A stretch of 59,868 nt of DNA from Eubacteriales bacterium (GTDB lineage: Bacteria; Bacillota; Clostridia; Lachnospirales; Lachnospiraceae), in the NCBI GenBank assembly GCA_030526715.1, contig JAUNCG010000006.1:1-59868 (forward strand). Direction: 5' to 3'. A program made the position numbers and the translations under genes. Positions 25,996 to 35,927 of the stretch are shown here, in pieces. The notes under the pieces are model-generated. The model worked only from the letters and a program-made list of their open reading frames with translations. It was not told where the DNA came from and made no database searches. The first letter of the stretch is position 1. Each line of letters begins with the position of its first letter.

Positions 25996-28833
25996 TTACT
26001 TCAGATATTTCTTTACATAGGCGCCCGTGTAAGATATGGGGTTCTCGGCAACCTCCTCCGGAGTTCCGCAGGCGATCATGGTGCCGCCTCCGTCTCCTCC
26101 TTCCGGTCCCATATCAATCAGATAATCCGCCGTCTTGATGACATCCAGATTATGCTCTATCACAACAACCGTATTGCCCCCCTCTGCAAGACGCTGTAAA
26201 ATCTCAATGAGCTTGTGTACGTCCGCAAAATGCAGTCCCGTCGTCGGCTCGTCCAGAATGTAGATCGTCTTGCCGGTGCTTCTGCGGCTCAGCTCTGTAG
26301 CCAGCTTCACACGCTGTGCCTCACCGCCCGAAAGCGTCGTGGACGGCTGTCCCAGACGAATATAGGACAGGCCCACATCATTGAGCGTCTCGATTTTTCG
26401 GCGGATAGACGGAACATGCTCAAAAAACTTCACCGCTTCCTCCACAGTCATATTCAGCACGTCATAAATACTCTTGCCTTTATATTTCACTTCCAGTGTC
26501 TCACGGTTGTACCGCTTTCCCTGACACACCTCACAGGGAACATAGACATCCGGCAGAAAATGCATCTCAATTTTGATAATACCGTCGCCGCTGCATGCCT
26601 CACATCGTCCTCCGCGCACATTGAAGCTGAATCTTCCTTTCTTGTATCCTCTCGACTTCGCATCCGCCGTAGCCGCAAACAGATCACGGATCTGGTCGAA
26701 CACTCCCGTGTAGGTAGCCGGATTCGATCGCGGAGTTCTTCCGATCGGTGACTGATCAATATCAATCACCTTATCCAGCTGTTCCACGCCCTCGATGTGA
26801 TCATGCTTTCCCGGAATCACTCTGGCGCGATTCAGCTTTCTGGCAAGGCTCTTATATAGAATCTCATTTATCAGAGAGCTTTTTCCGGAGCCCGAGACTC
26901 CGGTCACGCAGGTCATTACACCCAGCGGAATATCCACATCGATGTTCTTCAGATTGTTCTGCTGCGCGCCTACGATTTTTAGAAATCCTGTCGGTTTCTT
27001 GCGCTTGGCAGGTACCGGAATTTTCTTTCTTCCACTCAGATAGTCTCCGGTAACAGATCTCTTATTCTTCATGATCTGTTGAGCTGTACCTACCGCTACC
27101 ACTTCACCGCCATGCTCTCCGGCTCCCGGACCGATATCCACGATATAATCTGCCGCCAGCATGGTATCTTCATCATGCTCTACGACGATCAGGGTGTTGC
27201 CAAGCTCCTTCAGATGATTCAATGCGCCAAGCAGCTTATCGTTATCTCTCTGATGAAGTCCGATACTCGGTTCATCCAGAATATATGCCACACCGACCAG
27301 TCCCGAGCCGATCTGCGTAGCCAGACGGATACGCTGTGCCTCCCCTCCGGAAAGGCTTCCGGTCGCACGGGCAAGCGTCAGATAATTCAGACCAACATCC
27401 ACCAGAAACTGCACGCGGGAGCGGATCTCCTTCAGCAGCAGATGACCGATAAGCTCCTGCTGCTTCGTCAGCTTCAGATTCGCCAGATATACCTGCAGCT
27501 TGTCAATAGACATGGTGGTCAGCTCGTAGATGTTTTTATCTCCCACGGTCACTGCCAGCGCTTCCTTCTTCAGACGACGCCCCTGACAGGCTTTACAGGG
27601 TGTGATCATCATAAATTCCTCATACTCCTGCTTTGAGCTCTCGGAACCCGTCTCTCTGTAGCGTCGTTCTACATTCTTTATCAAGCCCTCAAATGCCACA
27701 TCATAAACGCCCTCTCCGCGTTGTCCTTTATAATATACCTTGACAGATCGCCCTCCGGTTCCGTTGATAATGACATCCTGAACCTCCGCGGACAGCTGTT
27801 CAAAGGGGGTGGACAGGCTAAAATCATATTCTTTCGCCAGCGCTTCAAGGATCGCTCTTGTGAAGCTTCCCTTGTCCTTGCTGGACTGCCATCCCATGAC
27901 CACGATCGCGCCTTCATCGATGCTGAGCGATTTGTCCGGAATCATCAGATCCGCATCAAACTCCATCTTATACCCCAGACCATAGCAATCCGGACAGGCT
28001 CCGAAAGGATTGTTAAACGAAAAGCTTCTCGGCTCGATCTCATCTATGCTGATTCCGCAGTCCGGACAGGAGAAGCTCTGGCTGAACCGGATCGGCTCTG
28101 CGTCCTGCACATCCACCAGAACCAGCCCCTCAGAGAGACTCATGACATTCTCCAGAGAATCTGTCAGTCTCTTCTCGATTCCTTCCTTGATCACAAGTCT
28201 GTCCACTACGATCTCTATATTGTGTTTGATGTTCTTCTCAAGCTTAATTTCCTCTGTCAGTTCGTACATATTGCCGTCAATGATCACGCGGACATATCCA
28301 CTCTTCTTCGCCTGCTCCAGCAGCTTCACATGCTCACCCTTGCGCCCCCGCACAACAGGAGCCAGAAGCTGGATCCTTGTTCGTTCCGGCAGCTCCATCA
28401 GCTGATCCACCATCTCATCCACGGTCTGCTTGCGAATCTCCCTTCCGCATTTTGGACAGTGTGGAATACCGATACGGGCATAGAGCAGACGGAAATAATC
28501 ATAAATCTCCGTCACAGTACCCACGGTCGATCGCGGATTGCGATTCGTAGATTTCTGATCGATGGAAATCGCAGGCGGAAGTCCTTCTATACTCTCCACA
28601 TCCGGTTTCTCCATCTGGCCGAGAAACATTCTGGCATAGGAGGAAAGAGATTCCATATATCTTCTCTGTCCCTCCGCATAGATGGTATCAAAGGCCAGCG
28701 AGGACTTGCCGGAACCGCTCAGTCCTGTCAATACGACAAATTTATTTCTCGGTATATCCAAATCTATGTTCTTCAGGTTATTTTCATTCGCTCCGCGAAT
28801 CCTGATATACTGCTTACTATCTTTTACTGCCAT
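25996..28833 (-). CDS. uvrA: Excinuclease ABC subunit UvrA
   Basis: A 945-residue DNA-damage recognition ATPase of nucleotide excision repair. Two ABC domains are seen: [14 protein letters not shown] (about 34-47) and [13 protein letters not shown] (second), with matching signatures [12 protein letters not shown] and [12 protein letters not shown]. Zinc fingers include [21 protein letters not shown] and CEACSGDG...[10 protein letters not shown]. Length is typical. It lies 53 bases after uvrB in the same direction, so the two form an operon with a LexA-like box upstream. Confidence 0.97.
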   Translation of the reverse strand: MAVKDSKQYIRIRGANENNLKNIDLDIPRNKFVVLTGLSGSGKSSLAFDTIYAEGQRRYMESLSSYARMFLGQMEKPDVESIEGLPPAISIDQKSTNRNPRSTVGTVTEIYDYFRLLYARIGIPHCPKCGREIRKQTVDEMVDQLMELPERTRIQLLAPVVRGRKGEHVKLLEQAKKSGYVRVIIDGNMYELTEEIKLEKNIKHNIEIVVDRLVIKEGIEKRLTDSLENVMSLSEGLVLVDVQDAEPIRFSQSFSCPDCGISIDEIEPRSFSFNNPFGACPDCYGLGYKMEFDADLMIPDKSLSIDEGAIVVMGWQSSKDKGSFTRAILEALAKEYDFSLSTPFEQLSAEVQDVIINGTGGRSVKVYYKGQRGEGVYDVAFEGLIKNVERRYRETGSESSKQEYEEFMMITPCKACQGRRLKKEALAVTVGDKNIYELTTMSIDKLQVYLANLKLTKQQELIGHLLLKEIRSRVQFLVDVGLNYLTLARATGSLSGGEAQRIRLATQIGSGLVGVAYILDEPSIGLHQRDNDKLLGALNHLKELGNTLIVVEHDEDTMLAADYIVDIGPGAGEHGGEVVAVGTAQQIMKNKRSVTGDYLSGRKKIPVPAKRKKPTGFLKIVGAQQNNLKNIDVDIPLGVMTCVTGVSGSGKSSLINEILYKSLARKLNRARVIPGKHDHIEGVEQLDKVIDIDQSPIGRTPRSNPATYTGVFDQIRDLFAATADAKSRGYKKGRFSFNVRGGRCEACSGDGIIKIEMHFLPDVYVPCEVCQGKRYNRETLEVKYKGKSIYDVLNMTVEEAVKFFEHVPSIRRKIETLNDVGLSYIRLGQPSTTLSGGEAQRVKLATELSRRSTGKTIYILDEPTTGLHFADVHKLIEILQRLAEGGNTVVVIEHNLDVIKTADYLIDMGPEGGDGGGTMIACGTPEEVAENPISYTGAYVKKYLK

Positions 28834-28886
28834 GTCTTTCTCCCGATTCCATTCAGACTTGTACTTCTGAAAAATCCTGTATCTTT

Positions 28887-30875
28887 TTATGTTTCTAACT
28901 CCTGCAGATGCTGCTTCAGCATGATCATCTGATCCCGCAGCTCTGCCGCTACTTCAAAATTCAGCTCCGCCGCCGCCTTCTTCATCTTCTTCTGCACCTC
29001 AGCGATCAGCTTCTCCAGCTCCTTCCTGCTCATAGACTCCGGATCCACCGCAAAGGTCTGTTCCTCCTTTGCTACCTCCTTCGAAATGCTGATCAGATCC
29101 CGCACAGCCTTCTTAATCGTCTGAGGCGTGATGCCATGCTCTTCGTTATAGGCCTCCTGAAGCTTACGTCTTCGATTTGTCTCGTCAATAGCGATCTTCA
29201 TGGAATCCGTCATCACATCCGCATACATAATCACATGTCCGTCAGCATTACGGGCCGCACGTCCGATGGTCTGGATCAACGATACCGAGGAACGCAGGAA
29301 CCCCTCCTTATCCGCATCCAGAATCGCTACCAGTGTGATCTCCGGAATATCCAGCCCCTCTCGCAGCAGATTGATCCCTACCAGTACGTCAAAGACATCC
29401 AGACGCATATCTCGGATGATCTCCGTCCGTTCCAGCGTATCCACATCAGAATGCAGATATCTCACTCTGATACCGATCTCTCTCATATAAGCCGTCAAAT
29501 CCTCTGCCATGCGCTTTGTCAGCGTCGTGATCAGGATCTTATTCTTCTTTGCGATCTCCTTATTGACCTCACCGATCAGATCGTCGATCTGTCCTTCTAC
29601 GGGACGTACCTCCACCTTGGGATCCAGCAGTCCGGTCGGGCGGATGATCTGCTCCGTGCGCAGAAGCTCATGCTCATCCTCGTATTCTCCCGGCGTCGCA
29701 GAGACAAACAAAATCTGATCAATCTTACTTTCAAACTCTCCAAAATTCAGCGGACGGTTATCCTTTGCCGAGGGCAGTCGAAACCCATAATCCACCAGCG
29801 TAGTTTTTCTGGACTGATCTCCCGCATACATTCCCCGGATCTGAGGGATCGTCTTGTGAGACTCATCAATGATCATAAGAAAATCATCCGGAAAATAGTC
29901 AATCAACGTATATGGAGCCTGTCCGGGAGCCAATCCCGCCAAATGTCTTGAATAGTTCTCAATACCGGAACAAAATCCGGTCTCCTTCATCATCTCCACA
30001 TCAAAATTCGTCCGCTCCGCGATCCTCTGAGCCTCCAGCAGCTTGTCCTCACTCTTGAAATAGGCCACGCGCTCTGCCAGCTCCTCCTCGATCGCCTTCG
30101 TAGCCTGAAGTATCTTCTCCATAGGCACCACATAATGGGACGCCGGGAAAATGGCAATATGCTCCAATCTCGCTTTGACCTCTCCGGTAAGCACATCGAT
30201 CTGGGTAATACGATCGATCTCATCTCCGAAAAACTCCACTCTCACCGCAGTGTCCGTCGCATCCGCCGGAAAAATCTCCAGCACATCCCCATGTACCCGA
30301 AAAGTACCTCTTTTAAAATCCATCTCGTTCCGGTCATACTGCATATCGATCAGACGCCTCGTCACCTCGTCACGATCACGCTCCATCCCCGGACGCAGAG
30401 ATACTACCATATTCTCATAATCCACCGGAGAACCCAGACCATAAATGCAGGATACCGAAGCCACTATGATCACATCCTTGCGCTCTACCAGCGCTGTCGT
30501 AGCTGACAGCCGCAGCTTATCGATCTCGTCATTGATCGAAGAATCCTTCGCGATATAGGTGTCCGAGGAGGGTACATAAGCCTCCGGCTGATAATAATCA
30601 TAATACGATACAAAATATTCTACCGCATTATTCGGAAAGAATTCTTTAAATTCTCCGTACAGCTGAGCTGCCAGAGTCTTATTATGTGCGATGATCAGTG
30701 TCGGCTTGTTCAGCTCCCTGATGACATTCGCCATGGTGAAGGTCTTTCCCGAACCCGTCACTCCAAGCAGGGTCTCACATTGATTTCCCTCCCGGAAGCC
30801 CTTCACCAGCTCCGCAATCGCATGAGGCTGATCTCCCGTCGGTGCATATTCTGATACTAATTCAAAATGATCCAT
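28887..30875 (-). CDS. uvrB: Excinuclease ABC subunit UvrB
   Basis: About 662 residues. Walker [15 protein letters not shown], the DNA-clamping beta-hairpin [18 protein letters not shown], motif [14 protein letters not shown] and [13 protein letters not shown] are intact, and a C-terminal UVR domain ends the protein. It takes over the lesion from UvrA and recruits UvrC. Two ATGs compete (30881 and 30875); the GGAGG site is three bases from the first and nine from the second, so the second was chosen. An extended -10 promoter and a LexA-like palindrome precede it. Confidence 0.97.
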   Translation of the reverse strand: MDHFELVSEYAPTGDQPHAIAELVKGFREGNQCETLLGVTGSGKTFTMANVIRELNKPTLIIAHNKTLAAQLYGEFKEFFPNNAVEYFVSYYDYYQPEAYVPSSDTYIAKDSSINDEIDKLRLSATTALVERKDVIIVASVSCIYGLGSPVDYENMVVSLRPGMERDRDEVTRRLIDMQYDRNEMDFKRGTFRVHGDVLEIFPADATDTAVRVEFFGDEIDRITQIDVLTGEVKARLEHIAIFPASHYVVPMEKILQATKAIEEELAERVAYFKSEDKLLEAQRIAERTNFDVEMMKETGFCSGIENYSRHLAGLAPGQAPYTLIDYFPDDFLMIIDESHKTIPQIRGMYAGDQSRKTTLVDYGFRLPSAKDNRPLNFGEFESKIDQILFVSATPGEYEDEHELLRTEQIIRPTGLLDPKVEVRPVEGQIDDLIGEVNKEIAKKNKILITTLTKRMAEDLTAYMREIGIRVRYLHSDVDTLERTEIIRDMRLDVFDVLVGINLLREGLDIPEITLVAILDADKEGFLRSSVSLIQTIGRAARNADGHVIMYADVMTDSMKIAIDETNRRRKLQEAYNEEHGITPQTIKKAVRDLISISKEVAKEEQTFAVDPESMSRKELEKLIAEVQKKMKKAAAELNFEVAAELRDQMIMLKQHLQELET

Positions 30876-30901
30876 AATCATGCTCCTCCAATGTATCAGC
30901 T

Positions 30902-30910
30902 ATTATAGCA
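30902..30910 (-). promoter_or_regulatory. Extended -10 promoter of uvrBA
   Basis: TGC-TATAAT on the minus strand is a perfect extended -10. No good -35 lies 17 bases upstream, because that position falls in the T-run of the nadE terminator. It starts about 27 bases before the uvrB start. Confidence 0.6.
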
Positions 30911-30919
30911 GAACAACGA

Positions 30920-30962
30920 AAAAAAGTACAGAGCAAAACCGAACTTTTGTTCTGTACTTTTT
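30920..30962 (-). terminator. Terminator of nadE
   Basis: A long stem AAAAAGTACAGA.CAAAA pairs with TTTTG.TCTGTACTTTTT. T-runs on both strands make it potentially bidirectional. It begins four bases after the nadE stop. Confidence 0.8.
30940..30953. promoter_or_regulatory. LexA/DinR-like SOS box upstream of uvrB
   Basis: CGAAC-TTTT-GTTCT on the plus strand matches the Gram-positive GAAC-N4-GTTC operator. It lies in the loop and upper stem of the nadE terminator, about 33 bases upstream of the uvrB -10. uvrBA is a classical SOS operon, which supports function; binding is inferred. Confidence 0.55.
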
Positions 30963-30965
30963 CAC

Positions 30966-31739
30966 TTATTCTTCTGAATTTTTTTCGTAATGAGGCATCG
31001 GCTGCAGCTTATGCAGATTCATGCGATGGAGACGATCGATCTTCTCCTTTGCTTCTGAATTCCCGCATACCCCCGTATCCAGATAATGATCCAGCTCCGC
31101 GTAGGTAAATCCGAGCTTCTCCTCATCCGTCATACCGCTCAGTCCGTCGGACGGCGCTTTATGCACCAGCTGCTGTGGCAGCCCCAGAGCCTCTCCCAGC
31201 TGCAATACCTCATGTACGGTAAATGCAGCCATCGGACTAAAATCTCCCGCCGCATCACCAAACTTCGTGGAGTATCCCACATAATCCTCCGACCGGTTGC
31301 AGGTATTCACCACCAGACCACCGGCAGGCAGCGACTGCGCTACCGCATATAATACACTCATGCGAATGCGTGGCGGATAATTGATTCTGGCGGGCTTACT
31401 CAGAGACTTCTGTCCGCAGACAGTCTCAAATTCAGGCAGCTCGGAAAATGTCTCTGAAAAAGCCGATGTGATCTTGCCGATATTGACCTCCAGAGTGCGG
31501 ATCCCCAGATGTCGGATCAATGCATGACTATCGTCAATATCCGGCTGTATACCGTCCGGCATGGTAATACCGACTACCCGGTCTTTTCCCAGCGCTTTTG
31601 CGCACAGCGCTGCGGCCACGCTGGAATCCTTTCCGCCGGAAATACCAAGTACCGCACAGGCATTCGGCATACTGCTTTCAAAATATTCTCTGATCCACTG
31701 AACTACATTTTCTACCGTCTTCTCCGGATTCTTTAACAT
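30966..31739 (-). CDS. nadE: NAD synthetase (ammonia-dependent type)
   Basis: A 257-residue enzyme that amidates deamido-NAD to NAD using ATP and ammonia. The PP-loop GISGGKDSSVAAALCA (about 33-48) is followed by TCNRSEDYVGYSTKFGDAAGDFSP and HKAPSDGLSGMTDEEKLGFTY, all NadE hallmarks. It has no N-terminal glutaminase domain, so ammonia or a separate glutaminase is needed. It follows the nitroreductase gene by about 50 bases, probably as a two-gene unit. Confidence 0.95.
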   Translation of the reverse strand: MLKNPEKTVENVVQWIREYFESSMPNACAVLGISGGKDSSVAAALCAKALGKDRVVGITMPDGIQPDIDDSHALIRHLGIRTLEVNIGKITSAFSETFSELPEFETVCGQKSLSKPARINYPPRIRMSVLYAVAQSLPAGGLVVNTCNRSEDYVGYSTKFGDAAGDFSPMAAFTVHEVLQLGEALGLPQQLVHKAPSDGLSGMTDEEKLGFTYAELDHYLDTGVCGNSEAKEKIDRLHRMNLHKLQPMPHYEKNSEE

Positions 31740-31790
31740 ACCTCTTCTCCTCTATTTTGCGGAAGAGCTCGCGTCTCCCCGCCTTTGAAA

Positions 31791-32303
31791 TTAGATATAG
31801 GATACTGTCTCTTTCAGATCCTTTCTCGAATCATGATTCGGCAACGGGTGTCCGCCCTCCGCTGCGTATCCGAGATCCAGAAGCATCAGAACCTCTTCAT
31901 TCTCCGGAAGACCCAGCTCTGCCGCTACCGCCTCCGGGTCAAAGAAGTTCAGCCAGCAGCTGTCTACACCGACTGCCTTTGCTGCAAGCATCATATGCGT
32001 TGCGACAATAGCAGCATCCTCTGCTCCGGAGTTTCTCTTCTCACCCGGATATACAAATACATTGTCCTTATCAAATGCCACAGCCAACACCGTCGGCGCA
32101 TTATAACGGCACGGCGTCACCTTATCGATCTTCGCAAGACCTTCCGCAGATTCGATCACATAGATTCTCTGCTCCTGAAGATTCTTGGCTGTCGGCGCCA
32201 GACGCCCGGCCTCCAGAATCTGCTGCAGCTGTTCTCTTTCTACCGGTCTGCCATCATATTTTTTACAGGAATAACGCTCCTTAGCCAGCTTTAAAAAATC
32301 CAT
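31791..32303 (-). CDS. Nitroreductase family flavoprotein
   Basis: About 170 residues. The N-terminal RYSCKKYDGRPVEREQLQQILEAGRLAPTAKNLQEQ is the FMN-binding signature of the NfsA/NfnB-like family, and the C-terminal LPENEEVLMLLDLGYA fits. It probably reduces quinones, nitro compounds or flavins with NAD(P)H. The frame is open to an ATG at 32357, but that ATG lies at the -10 hexamer of the promoter and so is not in the transcript. Three consecutive ATGs at 32309, 32306 and 32303 follow AAGGAG; the last has the best spacing. Confidence 0.88.
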   Translation of the reverse strand: MDFLKLAKERYSCKKYDGRPVEREQLQQILEAGRLAPTAKNLQEQRIYVIESAEGLAKIDKVTPCRYNAPTVLAVAFDKDNVFVYPGEKRNSGAEDAAIVATHMMLAAKAVGVDSCWLNFFDPEAVAAELGLPENEEVLMLLDLGYAAEGGHPLPNHDSRKDLKETVSYI

Positions 32304-32355
32304 CATCATTCTCCTTTCCGTCTCCGTGATATTGTCAGGTTTCCCTTTGTTTTTC

Positions 32356-32384
32356 ATTATGTCAGTTCTTTTTCATTCAGTCAA
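32356..32384 (-). promoter_or_regulatory. Promoter of nitroreductase-nadE
   Basis: Minus-strand TTGACT (32384-32379) and CATAAT (32361-32356), 17 bases apart. This places the transcript start near 32349, downstream of the in-frame ATG at 32357. Confidence 0.75.
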
Positions 32385-32416
32385 TAGCAGCTTTATAAAA
32401 ATACTATAAAGATGCG

Positions 32417-33508
32417 TCAGGCTTGGATGATCGCCTCCACCTGTTCTCTTCGCTCAAACAGCACACAGCCTCCCGCATGCTCCTCCATGAGAAGGTTCTC
32501 TGACTGAATTGCTTTGAACAGCGGGGAATTCATGGCATTTCTCAATCCGATCGTTTTCACATTCACATCAGAATACGGAGAAAACGGACACGGCTCCGCG
32601 CCGCCATGAGAATTAATATGGAAAAATCCTCTGCCCGCTGCCAGACAGCCGCCGGAGGTCTTTTCATCTCCCGGAAAAGAAATCAGCACCATATCCTCAT
32701 GCTTCATGCGCAGCTCATACAGACGGCTCTTTATATATTCGCGTTCCTCGTCTCCCGGCGCCAGATGCTTTGCTTCTTCGGTAACCGGAACAAATTCTAC
32801 ATAAATGACTGCCTTGGCACCCTTATCATACATGCTGCGGACAAACTCGTCGGAAAGCACCTCCTTCATATTCTCCGTAGTCACCGTAACGGAAGCACCA
32901 AACAGCACGCCCGCTTCCTTCATTCTCTGCATAGAGGCATTCAATCTTTCATAAACACCCTGACCACGGCGCTGATCCGTACTTTCTTCACCGCCCTCAA
33001 TACTGAGGATCGGAACCAGATTTCGGTTCTTATCAAACAGCTTCAGGTATGTGTCGTCCACCATCGTTCCGTTCGTGAAAATCGGGAACAGGATATCCTG
33101 ACGCTGTGCCGCCTTCTCGATCACATCTCTGCGGATAAAGGGCTCCCCTCCTGCCAGCAGAATAAAGCCGATTCCCATGTCGGATGCCTCGTCAAAAATC
33201 TGCTTCCACTCTTCTGCCGTCAGCTGATCCACCGGTGTACAATCCTTACATGCATGGTTTGCTCTGGAATAACATCCCGCGCAATGAAGATTACAGCTAC
33301 TGGTGATACTTGCGATCAAAAATGGAGGAACATGCTCTCCTGCCTCCTCGGCAGCTCTTCTTTTCTCAGATGCCTTCTTGCTTGCCAACGCGTATTTTCC
33401 CATAAAAATACTCTCACGCGGATTAGATAGAGATGCCTTTAGCGCGTTTTTCACAATCTTTTCCACTCCGCCGGACAGATATCTTTCAATGTTAAAATCC
33501 TGATTCAT
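32417..33508 (-). CDS. Radical SAM protein
   Basis: 363 residues. The [4Fe-4S] triad CNLHCAGC (Cys72, Cys76, Cys79) binds S-adenosylmethionine, with further cysteines at 87 and 90 (HACKDC). GGEPFIRRDV, the SAM-binding GGE motif, follows. C-terminal cysteines (GGCLAAGRG, EPCPFSPYS, GGCVLFERR) suggest an auxiliary cluster of SPASM-like type. Such proteins often modify peptides or cofactors, but no precursor peptide is visible nearby. It has its own promoter, divergent from the epimerase gene. Product unknown. Confidence 0.88.
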   Translation of the reverse strand: MNQDFNIERYLSGGVEKIVKNALKASLSNPRESIFMGKYALASKKASEKRRAAEEAGEHVPPFLIASITSSCNLHCAGCYSRANHACKDCTPVDQLTAEEWKQIFDEASDMGIGFILLAGGEPFIRRDVIEKAAQRQDILFPIFTNGTMVDDTYLKLFDKNRNLVPILSIEGGEESTDQRRGQGVYERLNASMQRMKEAGVLFGASVTVTTENMKEVLSDEFVRSMYDKGAKAVIYVEFVPVTEEAKHLAPGDEEREYIKSRLYELRMKHEDMVLISFPGDEKTSGGCLAAGRGFFHINSHGGAEPCPFSPYSDVNVKTIGLRNAMNSPLFKAIQSENLLMEEHAGGCVLFERREQVEAIIQA

Positions 33509-33576
33509 TATTATACCCTTCTTCCCATTTTATATCTTTTACGATTAAATTGTACTCAATCAATATTCCAACATTT

Positions 33577-33604
33577 ATTATACCATGTTATTTTGATTTG
33601 GCAA
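33577..33604 (-). promoter_or_regulatory. Promoter of the radical SAM gene
   Basis: Minus-strand TTGCCA (33604-33599) and TATAAT (33582-33577), 16 bases apart, about 70 bases upstream of the ATG at 33508. Confidence 0.7.
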
Positions 33605-33625
33605 CTGTTTTTCATGATTTATTTC

Positions 33626-33654
33626 TTGATTTGACCTTGAGAAAAAGGTAAAAT
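33626..33654 (+). promoter_or_regulatory. Promoter of the AGE-family epimerase gene
   Basis: TTGATT (33626-33631) and TAAAAT (33649-33654), 17 bases apart, about 55 bases upstream of the ATG at 33709. It is back to back with the radical SAM promoter. Confidence 0.6.
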
Positions 33655-33708
33655 AAATCCATCAACTGACAAAGCTGTGCTTTGATCATCAGATTATTGG
33701 GGGATTTT

Positions 33709-34971
33709 ATGATGTGTACATTTGAAAAAAAGTATTGTCTTGATACGGATGAGAATAAAGCTTTTTTGTCCGATATCTGCAAAAATCTGCTTGCCTTCGG
33801 ACATCATTTTCCGTCGCCCGGCGGCGGAGCTTATTATCTCGGAGATGACGGTACTCCATGGAAGGAGCGCAATCGCGAGACATGGATTACCAGCCGTATG
33901 GTCCATGTCTACAGTATCGGCACATTTCTCGGGCATCCGGGCAGCGAAGAGCTGATGAGCGCCGGACTGAAGGGGCTGACCGGTGAGCTTCATGACACCA
34001 AAAACGGGGGATGGTATGCCGGGCTGACCTGTGACGATCAGATTCTCCCGAACAAGCAATGCTATGCGCACGCTTTTGTCATTCTTGCGGCATCCTCCGC
34101 AGTGCTTGCGGGATGCCCCGATGCCGACCAGCTCCTCGAGGAAGCATTGCAGCTTTATGATGAGCGTTTCTGGAATGAGGAAGAAGGCCTCTCCTGCGAT
34201 ACTTGGAACACAGAATTTACTGTACTTGACGACTATCGCGGTCTGAATGCCAATATGCATACCGTAGAGGCATTTCTTGCGGCATCTGATGTGACCGGAG
34301 ACGAGAAATATCGCATTCGTGCCGGACGTATCATTGATCACGTAAAGGGATGGGCTTCGGCCAACAATTGGCGTATTCCGGAGCATTTTTCTAAGAACTG
34401 GATCGCAGACCTCGAATGCAATAAGGACAAGCCGGATGATCCTTTTAAGCCCTACGGCGCAACACCCGGACACGGTATTGAGTGGGCCAGACTGATCACC
34501 CAGTGGGCGCTCTCTACCTATAAGCAAAATACGGAGGTCGCCTCAGAGTATCTTCGTCTGGCAGAGGCTCTCTACCGGCGTGCTATTGCAGATGCATGGA
34601 ATGCCGACGGCGCTCCCGGAATCTGTTATACAACCGACTGGAGCGGAACCCCCATCGTCCATGACCGGATGCACTGGACGCTCGCGGAAGCCATCAATAC
34701 CTCTTCCGTTCTTTATCATGTCACCGGCAAGCAGAGCTATGCCGATGATTATGCTACGTTTATGCAGTATCTGGATGAAAACGTATTGGATCACGTAAAC
34801 GGCTCATGGTTCCATCAGCTAAACCGTGAAAATCATGTGATCGGAACCGTATGGCCCGGAAAATCAGATATTTATCATGCGCTTCAGGCGACATTGATTC
34901 CATATCACAGAGCGGATCTCTCCATCGCTCCTGCGGTGAAAGAATCTGCTTCTCAAGCATCGGCAATCTAG
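33709..34971 (+). CDS. AGE family sugar epimerase/isomerase
   Basis: About 420 residues of the N-acylglucosamine 2-epimerase (alpha/alpha barrel) superfamily. Features include WITSRMVHVYSIGTFLG (about 62-78), FTVLDDYRGLNANMHTVEAFLA, with the N-x-x-M-H-x-x-E motif, and GHGIEWARLITQWA, with the barrel histidine. Members interconvert aldoses such as mannose and fructose, or epimerise GlcNAc/ManNAc or cellobiose; the exact substrate is uncertain, and a sulfoquinovose-isomerase-like role is also possible. The ATG at 33709 (or 33712) follows a GGGGG site and is preferred over an upstream TTG at 33682. Confidence 0.88.
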   Translation: MMCTFEKKYCLDTDENKAFLSDICKNLLAFGHHFPSPGGGAYYLGDDGTPWKERNRETWITSRMVHVYSIGTFLGHPGSEELMSAGLKGLTGELHDTKNGGWYAGLTCDDQILPNKQCYAHAFVILAASSAVLAGCPDADQLLEEALQLYDERFWNEEEGLSCDTWNTEFTVLDDYRGLNANMHTVEAFLAASDVTGDEKYRIRAGRIIDHVKGWASANNWRIPEHFSKNWIADLECNKDKPDDPFKPYGATPGHGIEWARLITQWALSTYKQNTEVASEYLRLAEALYRRAIADAWNADGAPGICYTTDWSGTPIVHDRMHWTLAEAINTSSVLYHVTGKQSYADDYATFMQYLDENVLDHVNGSWFHQLNRENHVIGTVWPGKSDIYHALQATLIPYHRADLSIAPAVKESASQASAI

Positions 34972-34983
34972 CTGAATCAGACA

Positions 34984-35044
34984 AGTCCCTGCTCACCGCT
35001 TAATGCTTTATGCATTGAAAGCAGTGAACAGGGACTCACTTTTA
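34984..35044 (+). terminator. Terminator of the epimerase gene
   Basis: AGTCCCTG.TCAC (34984-34996) pairs with GTGA.CAGGGACT (35024-35036). An inner AATGC/GCATT helix lies in the loop, and CACTTTTAA follows on the plus strand. Confidence 0.65.
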
Positions 35045-35085
35045 AGTAAAACGGAGTACAACTATCCGCCTGACGTTACCTGCTA

Positions 35086-35334
35086 TTATTTCCAGCTTTT
35101 AATTACAGAGATGATCTCCTCCTCATAGTCTCCGAAGAAATCCTCCTGTTTACCGCCGCTTCGTACATTGCTCTCCGCGCCGTACTCTTCTCCCTCACAG
35201 AACTCCCAGATGTGATAGCTGATTCCCCGATTCTCAAAATCAATACTTCCCACACCCTCTTCTTCTGTATAGGTATATTTCCAGTCTTTTTCTTTCAGAA
35301 ATTCCTGTATTTTTTCCAGTCGCATGTTCTCCAT
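35086..35334 (-). CDS. Small acidic protein, unknown function
   Basis: About 82 residues, acidic, without signal peptide or membrane helix. The N-terminal MRLEKIQEFLKEKDWKYTY is helical, then beta-like segments (GSIDFENRGISYHIWEF) and a glycine-rich turn. No domain recognised. Three ATGs are possible (35340, 35334, 35325); GGAG at 35344-35341 is six bases from the second. It closes the permease/secreted-protein group and starts 13 bases after the secreted protein's stop. Confidence 0.65.
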   Translation of the reverse strand: MENMRLEKIQEFLKEKDWKYTYTEEEGVGSIDFENRGISYHIWEFCEGEEYGAESNVRSGGKQEDFFGDYEEEIISVIKSWK

Positions 35335-35347
35335 TCCCATCTCCGTC

Positions 35348-35881
35348 TTACGGTTGTGTTTCCGTCTCAGTCTCCGCCTCTTCCAGCTTCTCCGGATTCG
35401 TGATACTCACCTTGTGATCGTACCATTTTCCCTTCTTGCCAAGCAGCGCAAGATCGAACTCTTCATCGATCGCTTTCACCGGAATGTCAAATCCATAGAC
35501 CTCTTCCTCATATCCGTCCTTATACCTTACCTTGTCTGTCGTAGGCTCAAGAAGCTCTGCGCCATCCTTTTTTGCATCCTCCGCAAGCCCTACAAACAGA
35601 TTGACGATCTTCTTTGAAGCCAGACTTACATGAAACGTCATCTCGCCGTCCTTTACCGTCAAAGTGCCTTTGCCCTCCTCAGCCTCATTCGCATGAAACA
35701 TTCCGCTGTCTGTGTTGAAATCCGCACGGTATACACCATCCTCCGGAATCTCAGCAGCTTTAGGGTCTGCCACGGCAGTTCCTTCTGTCTCCGTCTTTTC
35801 CGCGGACACCGCTGCGGATCCAAGAAGCGCAGCTGACATGCTTAACGCAAAAAATAACGCTTTGATCGACTTTTTCTTCAT
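35348..35881 (-). CDS. Secreted protein of unknown function
   Basis: About 177 residues. The chosen ATG at 35881 follows GGAGGAAAAGACG and opens a typical signal peptide (KKKSIKALFFALSMSAALLG, cleavage near VSA-EK). The mature part has a beta-rich domain beginning DGVYRADFNTDSGMFHAN (about residue 49) and ending with a Glu/Thr-rich tail. The pattern resembles small extracytoplasmic beta-sandwich domains seen in Clostridia, some annotated as iron- or heme-related, but binding residues cannot be identified. It follows the SLC13-type permease gene by about 46 bases. Confidence 0.75.
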   Translation of the reverse strand: MKKKSIKALFFALSMSAALLGSAAVSAEKTETEGTAVADPKAAEIPEDGVYRADFNTDSGMFHANEAEEGKGTLTVKDGEMTFHVSLASKKIVNLFVGLAEDAKKDGAELLEPTTDKVRYKDGYEEEVYGFDIPVKAIDEEFDLALLGKKGKWYDHKVSITNPEKLEEAETETETQP

Positions 35882-35927
35882 CGTCTTTTCCTCCTCAATC
35901 AAATATGATATCCGTATGGCGCCGAAC

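Noticed and set aside
27721..29951. Long plus-strand open frames opposite uvrA and uvrB
   Set aside because: They overlap intact UvrA/UvrB frames with conserved motifs and have unlike-protein composition.
32391..32411. AT-rich palindrome after the radical SAM gene as a terminator
   Set aside because: The stem CTTTATA/TATAAAG is all weak pairs apart from one, and no T-run follows it on the minus strand.
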